Part shown: piece by piece, positions 8,103-10,252 of the stretch
How the letters are laid out: each line of letters begins with the position of its first letter
Numbering within the stretch: position 1 is the stretch's first letter
DNA from: Leptospiraceae bacterium
GTDB lineage: Bacteria; Spirochaetota; Leptospiria; Leptospirales; Leptospiraceae
Direction of reading: 5' to 3'
Assembly: GCA_027485405.1 (NCBI GenBank)
Contig: JAIXRB010000210.1
Span: forward strand, 1-10,252
Length of the DNA stretch: 10,252 nt
Made by a program: the position numbers and the translations under genes
The notes under the pieces: model-generated
Database searches by the model: none
What the model was told of the DNA's origin: nothing
Seen by the model: only the letters and a program-made list of their open reading frames with translations

Positions 8103-8663
8103 CTATGATTCTGATTTTACTTGTAGATAATCTAACTCAACTGGGGTGGAGCGACCGAAAATTTCGACTTTAACTCGCAATCGCCCTTTGTCCGGGAAGA
8201 TCTCGTCCACGAGTCCCGTGAAGTTTGCAAATGGTCCATCAATGATTTTGAGTGTTTCGCCCACTTTAAATAGGAACCGTGGTCTGGATACCTCTTCGGA
8301 CTCCATGTTGCCCACGTCTGAGAATAGGTTTTTGATCTCATCCAAAGAAAGGGGTTCTGGTCCTTTGCCTTTGTTGCTCCCACCCACGAATGTGGAAACG
8401 GATGGTAGGTTTTGGATTTTGAAACGAAGCTCTTCTGTCATGTTCATTTCAACGAGAACATAGCCCGGCATAAGTTTCTTTTTCGTGACCTTCTTTTTGC
8501 CGTTTTTCATCTCGGCGACTTCCATGGATGGAATCTTTACCGAGAAAACCAAGTCCTCCAGTTTTTGTTGCTGGACTAGCTTCTCAATATTGATTTTTAC
8601 CTTATTCTCATGCCCAGAATAGGTCTGGAGTACATACCATTTTTTTTCAGCATTCTCTGTCAT
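8103..8663 (-). CDS. nusG: Transcription termination/antitermination factor NusG
   Basis: Elongation factor that binds the beta' clamp helices through its N-terminal NGN domain, suppressing or promoting pausing, and links RNA polymerase to Rho or to ribosomal S10 through its C-terminal KOW domain. 186 residues (E. coli 181). The NGN domain begins KKWYVLQTYSGHENKV (7-22) and includes the conserved KKLMPGYVLVEM (62-73). The linker at about 95-125 is charged. The KOW domain occupies about 133-184 (FKVGETLKIIDGPFANFTG), with the PFANFTG motif intact. The ATG at 8661-8663 is 14 nt after the secE stop; the nearest purine-rich site is AGG about 10 nt upstream. No domain insertion of the kind seen in some phyla is visible. 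Confidence 0.98.
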   Translation of the reverse strand: MTENAEKKWYVLQTYSGHENKVKINIEKLVQQQKLEDLVFSVKIPSMEVAEMKNGKKKVTKKKLMPGYVLVEMNMTEELRFKIQNLPSVSTFVGGSNKGKGPEPLSLDEIKNLFSDVGNMESEEVSRPRFLFKVGETLKIIDGPFANFTGLVDEIFPDKGRLRVKVEIFGRSTPVELDYLQVKSES

Positions 8664-8677
8664 AAAAATAATGCCTA

Positions 8678-8866
8678 TTAGCCCCTAAGTCCCCAAAACC
8701 ATTTTAAAAGTTTTAAAAATAAAAAATCGGAAGCAGATAAAAATAAAGAGAATATAACGACAGTAACTAGCACAACCGCGGTTGAACTAACCACTTCTTG
8801 CTTTGTCGGCCAGTGAACTTTCTCAAGTTCGGCTCGGCATTCTTGAATGAAACTTGTCGCTTTCAT
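8678..8866 (-). CDS. secE: Preprotein translocase subunit SecE
   Basis: Essential clamp subunit of the SecYEG protein-conducting channel in the inner membrane. 62 residues with a single transmembrane segment: the short single-helix form typical of most bacteria, not the three-helix E. coli form. The cytoplasmic amphipathic part carries the family motif (RAELEKVHWPTKQEV, residues 11-25, with W19-P20-T21), followed by the membrane helix at about 29-51 (TAVVLVTVVIFSLFLS) and a short hydrophobic, Trp-containing tail. The start is supported by AGGA 7 nt upstream of the ATG. It lies 44 nt downstream of tRNA-Trp and 14 nt upstream of nusG, a neighbourhood shared with many bacteria. Confidence 0.96.
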   Translation of the reverse strand: MKATSFIQECRAELEKVHWPTKQEVVSSTAVVLVTVVIFSLFLSASDFLFLKLLKWFWGLRG

Positions 8867-8910
8867 GAATGATTCCTAAATTCCTTTTGAACAACCAAAA
8901 TACAGTTCAT

Positions 8911-8984
<74 letters not shown>

Positions 8985-8992
8985 ATTTCTCA

Positions 8993-9065
8993 AGCCCTCT
9001 ACCAGATTTGAACTGGTGACCTCTTCCTTACCATGGAAACGCTCTACCGACTGAGCTAAGAGGGC
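8993..9065 (-). tRNA. tRNA-Thr (anticodon GGT), no encoded CCA
   Basis: Minus-strand cloverleaf: acceptor GCCCTCT/AGAGGGC (7 bp), D stem GCTC/GAGC, anticodon stem TTTCC/GGAAG with loop ATGGTAA (anticodon GGT, reading ACC and ACU), 5-nt variable loop, T stem ACCAG/CTGGT with loop TTCAAAT, discriminator T. The bases after the discriminator are TGA, not CCA, so the tail must be added by tRNA nucleotidyltransferase. Only 8 nt separate it from tRNA-Trp, so the two are surely on one transcript. Confidence 0.97.
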
Positions 9066-9114
9066 AAAACGACACCCACCAACGGAAGGTAACCGGAGCA
9101 GGACTAGGTTTTTT

Positions 9115-9144
9115 ACACTATTTTTAAGCTGACCTTGTGGTCAA
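9115..9144 (-). promoter_or_regulatory. Candidate promoter of the tRNA-secE-nusG-rpl-rpo operon
   Basis: On the minus strand TTGACC (9144 to 9139) is followed after 18 nt by TAGTGT (9120 to 9115), a sigma-70-like -35 with a fair -10 that keeps the important TA----T bases. A start near 9107 would leave a leader of about 40 nt before tRNA-Thr. It is the best match in the 174-nt divergent region. The call rests on sequence only. Confidence 0.4.
9130..9143. repeat. 14-bp dyad overlapping the candidate -35
   Basis: TGACC-TTGT-GGTCA is an inverted repeat with 5-bp arms around a 4-nt centre. Its right arm overlaps the TTGACC hexamer of the candidate minus-strand promoter, a position where a repressor could act. 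The arms are short and could be chance. Confidence 0.3.
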
Positions 9145-9228
9145 TGGAAAATGACGAAAAATCCTAGATTTGGTAAAAATAGTTCTCGCAAAAGACCGAT
9201 ACATAGTGTAAATCTATTGGAATCCCAT

Positions 9229-9233
9229 AGGAG
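9229..9233 (+). promoter_or_regulatory. Ribosome binding site supporting a TTG start
   Basis: AGGAG is followed by a 6-nt spacer and the TTG at 9240-9242. It is a full-strength Shine-Dalgarno, and the first in-frame ATG is 28 codons further on, without such a site. This decides for TTG as the start codon. Confidence 0.65.
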
Positions 9234-9239
9234 TTCCCC

Positions 9240-9941
9240 TTGGCAAAGCCTTTCTCTGAACTAGAACAGCAAATTCCCGAATTGGTGCGTCAAAATTCCA
9301 AATTGACCATCCGATCTTCCCGCATGAACCAACAATTGGAAAAGTACGTCCTGGGCTCGCTAACAGAAATCTTGACTCAGATGAACCAAATTCGCTATGT
9401 AGAGATGCTCTACACCATTGCTAAGGAACTTACGATCAACGGAATCAAAGCCAACCAAAAAAGAGTGTTTTTTGAGGATATGGCATTAGATATCACAAAT
9501 CCAGAGCATTATGAAAAAGGGATCAAAGAATACTCCAAAAATTTCTCAGAGAAAATGTCGGACGAGTATGGAAAGCGTTGTCTAGCTCGCGGGGTCTTCG
9601 TGAATATCAAGCTCCAATATTGTATGGATGGAATGCTATTAGAAGTAATGAACAACACCCCTGTTCTGAAGACCGAAGAAGTTCGGATGCGGGAAAAAAT
9701 GAAGAAATCCATGGGCTACAACGATATTGCTGAATTCTATATGGACAATATGGACAACACGGAAGGAGCGGGGCTTGGGATTGCTTTGATTATGATTTTG
9801 ATGAAGAATGAAGGCATCGACCCCAATCTTTTCCGAATCATAACTCGGGATACCCATACAATCGCTAGAATTGAAGTTCCTTTTACAGAAAATTACGTAT
9901 CTGTGCGCAGTGTTGAAGTAGCAGATCTAAAGGCCTTCTAA
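9240..9941 (+). CDS. GHKL-type (histidine-kinase-like) ATPase domain protein, orphan
   Basis: 233 residues starting at TTG with a good AGGAG site. I do not recognise a named gene. The sequence has two GHKL ATPase features: an N-box-like stretch E63-L-x-x-N67-x-x-K70-A71 and a late glycine box G176-A-G178-L-G180 followed by a hydrophobic helix, the G2/ATP-lid pattern. Between them, where the G1 box (DxGxG) would be, stands LEVMNNTPV (134-142), so that motif is degenerate. About 40 residues (80-118), charged and helical-looking, separate the N box from the next strands. There is no phospho-acceptor histidine domain, receiver domain, signal peptide or membrane segment, so this is a cytoplasmic single-domain protein. 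A role as a signalling kinase partner, anti-sigma-like switch protein or non-catalytic nucleotide sensor is possible, but nothing here decides. It is divergent from the tRNA-ribosomal operon and its stop codon touches the start of a dehydrogenase gene. Confidence 0.75.
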   Translation: MAKPFSELEQQIPELVRQNSKLTIRSSRMNQQLEKYVLGSLTEILTQMNQIRYVEMLYTIAKELTINGIKANQKRVFFEDMALDITNPEHYEKGIKEYSKNFSEKMSDEYGKRCLARGVFVNIKLQYCMDGMLLEVMNNTPVLKTEEVRMREKMKKSMGYNDIAEFYMDNMDNTEGAGLGIALIMILMKNEGIDPNLFRIITRDTHTIARIEVPFTENYVSVRSVEVADLKAF

Positions 9942-10252
9942 ATGCAATTAAAAGGCAAAGTAGTTCTAGTCACAGGATCTGCCGGTGGACTCGGGAAAGC
10001 TATGGCGCTCCGATTGGGGAAGGCAGGCGCAAGAATTGTGCTTTCTGATGTCCAAGAAGACAAACTCACTAATTCCGTCATTGATCTCCAGAAACAGGGG
10101 ATTGAAACCATAGGAATCGTGGCGAATGTCGCTCGGGAAGAGCATTGCGTCCACTTGGTCGAAGAAATCCATTCTCAATATGGGGCATTGGATGTGGCGA
10201 TTCTCAATGCCGGAATTCTACGTGATGGACTTTTGATTCGAGTAGACAAAGA
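9942..10252 (+). CDS. Short-chain dehydrogenase/reductase (N-terminal 103 codons, cut by window edge)
   Basis: NAD(P)-dependent oxidoreductase of the classical SDR family. The protein begins MQLKGKVVLVTGSAGGLGKA; the dinucleotide-binding TGxxxGxG motif is intact (T11-G12 to G18), D32-type acidic/loop residues follow the second strand (IVLSDV), and the LNAG motif (a variant of NNAG) comes about 90 residues in. The catalytic Ser-Tyr-Lys lies beyond the right edge, so activity and substrate cannot be judged; acyl-carrier-protein reductase (FabG-like) and other SDR roles remain open. The aspartate at the end of the second strand suggests NADH over NADPH, an inference from the family. The ATG directly follows the TAA of the upstream gene with no gap, so the two are surely cotranscribed and probably translationally coupled. 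Confidence 0.93.
   Translation, partial: MQLKGKVVLVTGSAGGLGKAMALRLGKAGARIVLSDVQEDKLTNSVIDLQKQGIETIGIVANVAREEHCVHLVEEIHSQYGALDVAILNAGILRDGLLIRVDK

Larger units (their letters stand above)
9112..9212. repeat. 10-bp element ATAGTGTAAA present once in each orientation
   Basis: ATAGTGTAAA reads on the minus strand at 9121 to 9112 and on the plus strand at 9203-9212, so each copy points towards the transcription unit on its side. The minus copy contains the candidate -10 (TAGTGT) of the tRNA/ribosomal operon. The plus copy sits about 28 bases upstream of the start codon of the GHKL-like gene and could be its -10 region, although no good -35 is seen 16-18 nt before it. Shared promoter core or a shared regulator site are both possible. 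Confidence 0.4.

Noticed and set aside
8132..8383. Minus-strand open frame of 83 codons inside nusG
   Set aside because: Same-strand but out of frame with the intact, family-typical nusG; no ribosome binding site and no recognisable domain.
9966..10178. Minus-strand open frame of 70 codons at the right end
   Set aside because: It is antisense to the Rossmann-fold region of the short-chain dehydrogenase, whose motifs are clear on the plus strand.

Overview
The window is from a spirochaete of the family Leptospiraceae, most likely Leptospira. The call rests on the RpoB, RpoC and ribosomal protein sequences, which read as leptospiral from memory of the family; no search was run, and the species is not resolved. 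Almost all of it is core information-processing DNA.

Minus strand, read right to left (9065 down to 1): tRNA-Thr(GGT), tRNA-Trp(CCA), secE, nusG, rplK, rplA, rplJ, rplL, rpoB and the first 713 codons of rpoC, which runs off the left edge. This is the classic secE-nusG-rplKAJL-rpoBC cluster coupling translocon, transcription elongation factor, 50S stalk proteins and the two large RNA polymerase subunits. Gaps are short (6 to 44 nt) except for 128 nt between rplL and rpoB, which holds a GC-rich hairpin followed by a U-rich tract on the mRNA strand: a probable partial terminator or processing site that sets polymerase output relative to ribosomal proteins. No other terminator-like structure was seen between the tRNAs and rpoC.

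Divergent region, 9066 to 9239: 174 nt separate tRNA-Thr from a rightward operon. It has a candidate minus-strand promoter, a 14-bp dyad over its -35, and a 10-bp element (ATAGTGTAAA) that occurs once in each orientation, facing each transcription unit.

Plus strand, 9240 to the right edge: a 233-residue protein with partial GHKL (histidine-kinase-type) ATPase motifs but no phospho-acceptor domain, then, directly after its stop codon, the first 103 codons of a short-chain dehydrogenase/reductase. This pair is the only accessory-looking part of the window.

I see no mobile element, CRISPR array, phage gene or evident new multi-gene system. The points most worth a second look are the rplL-rpoB attenuator, the asparagine at the RpoB rifampicin site, the orphan GHKL-like protein, and the shared element between the divergent units.
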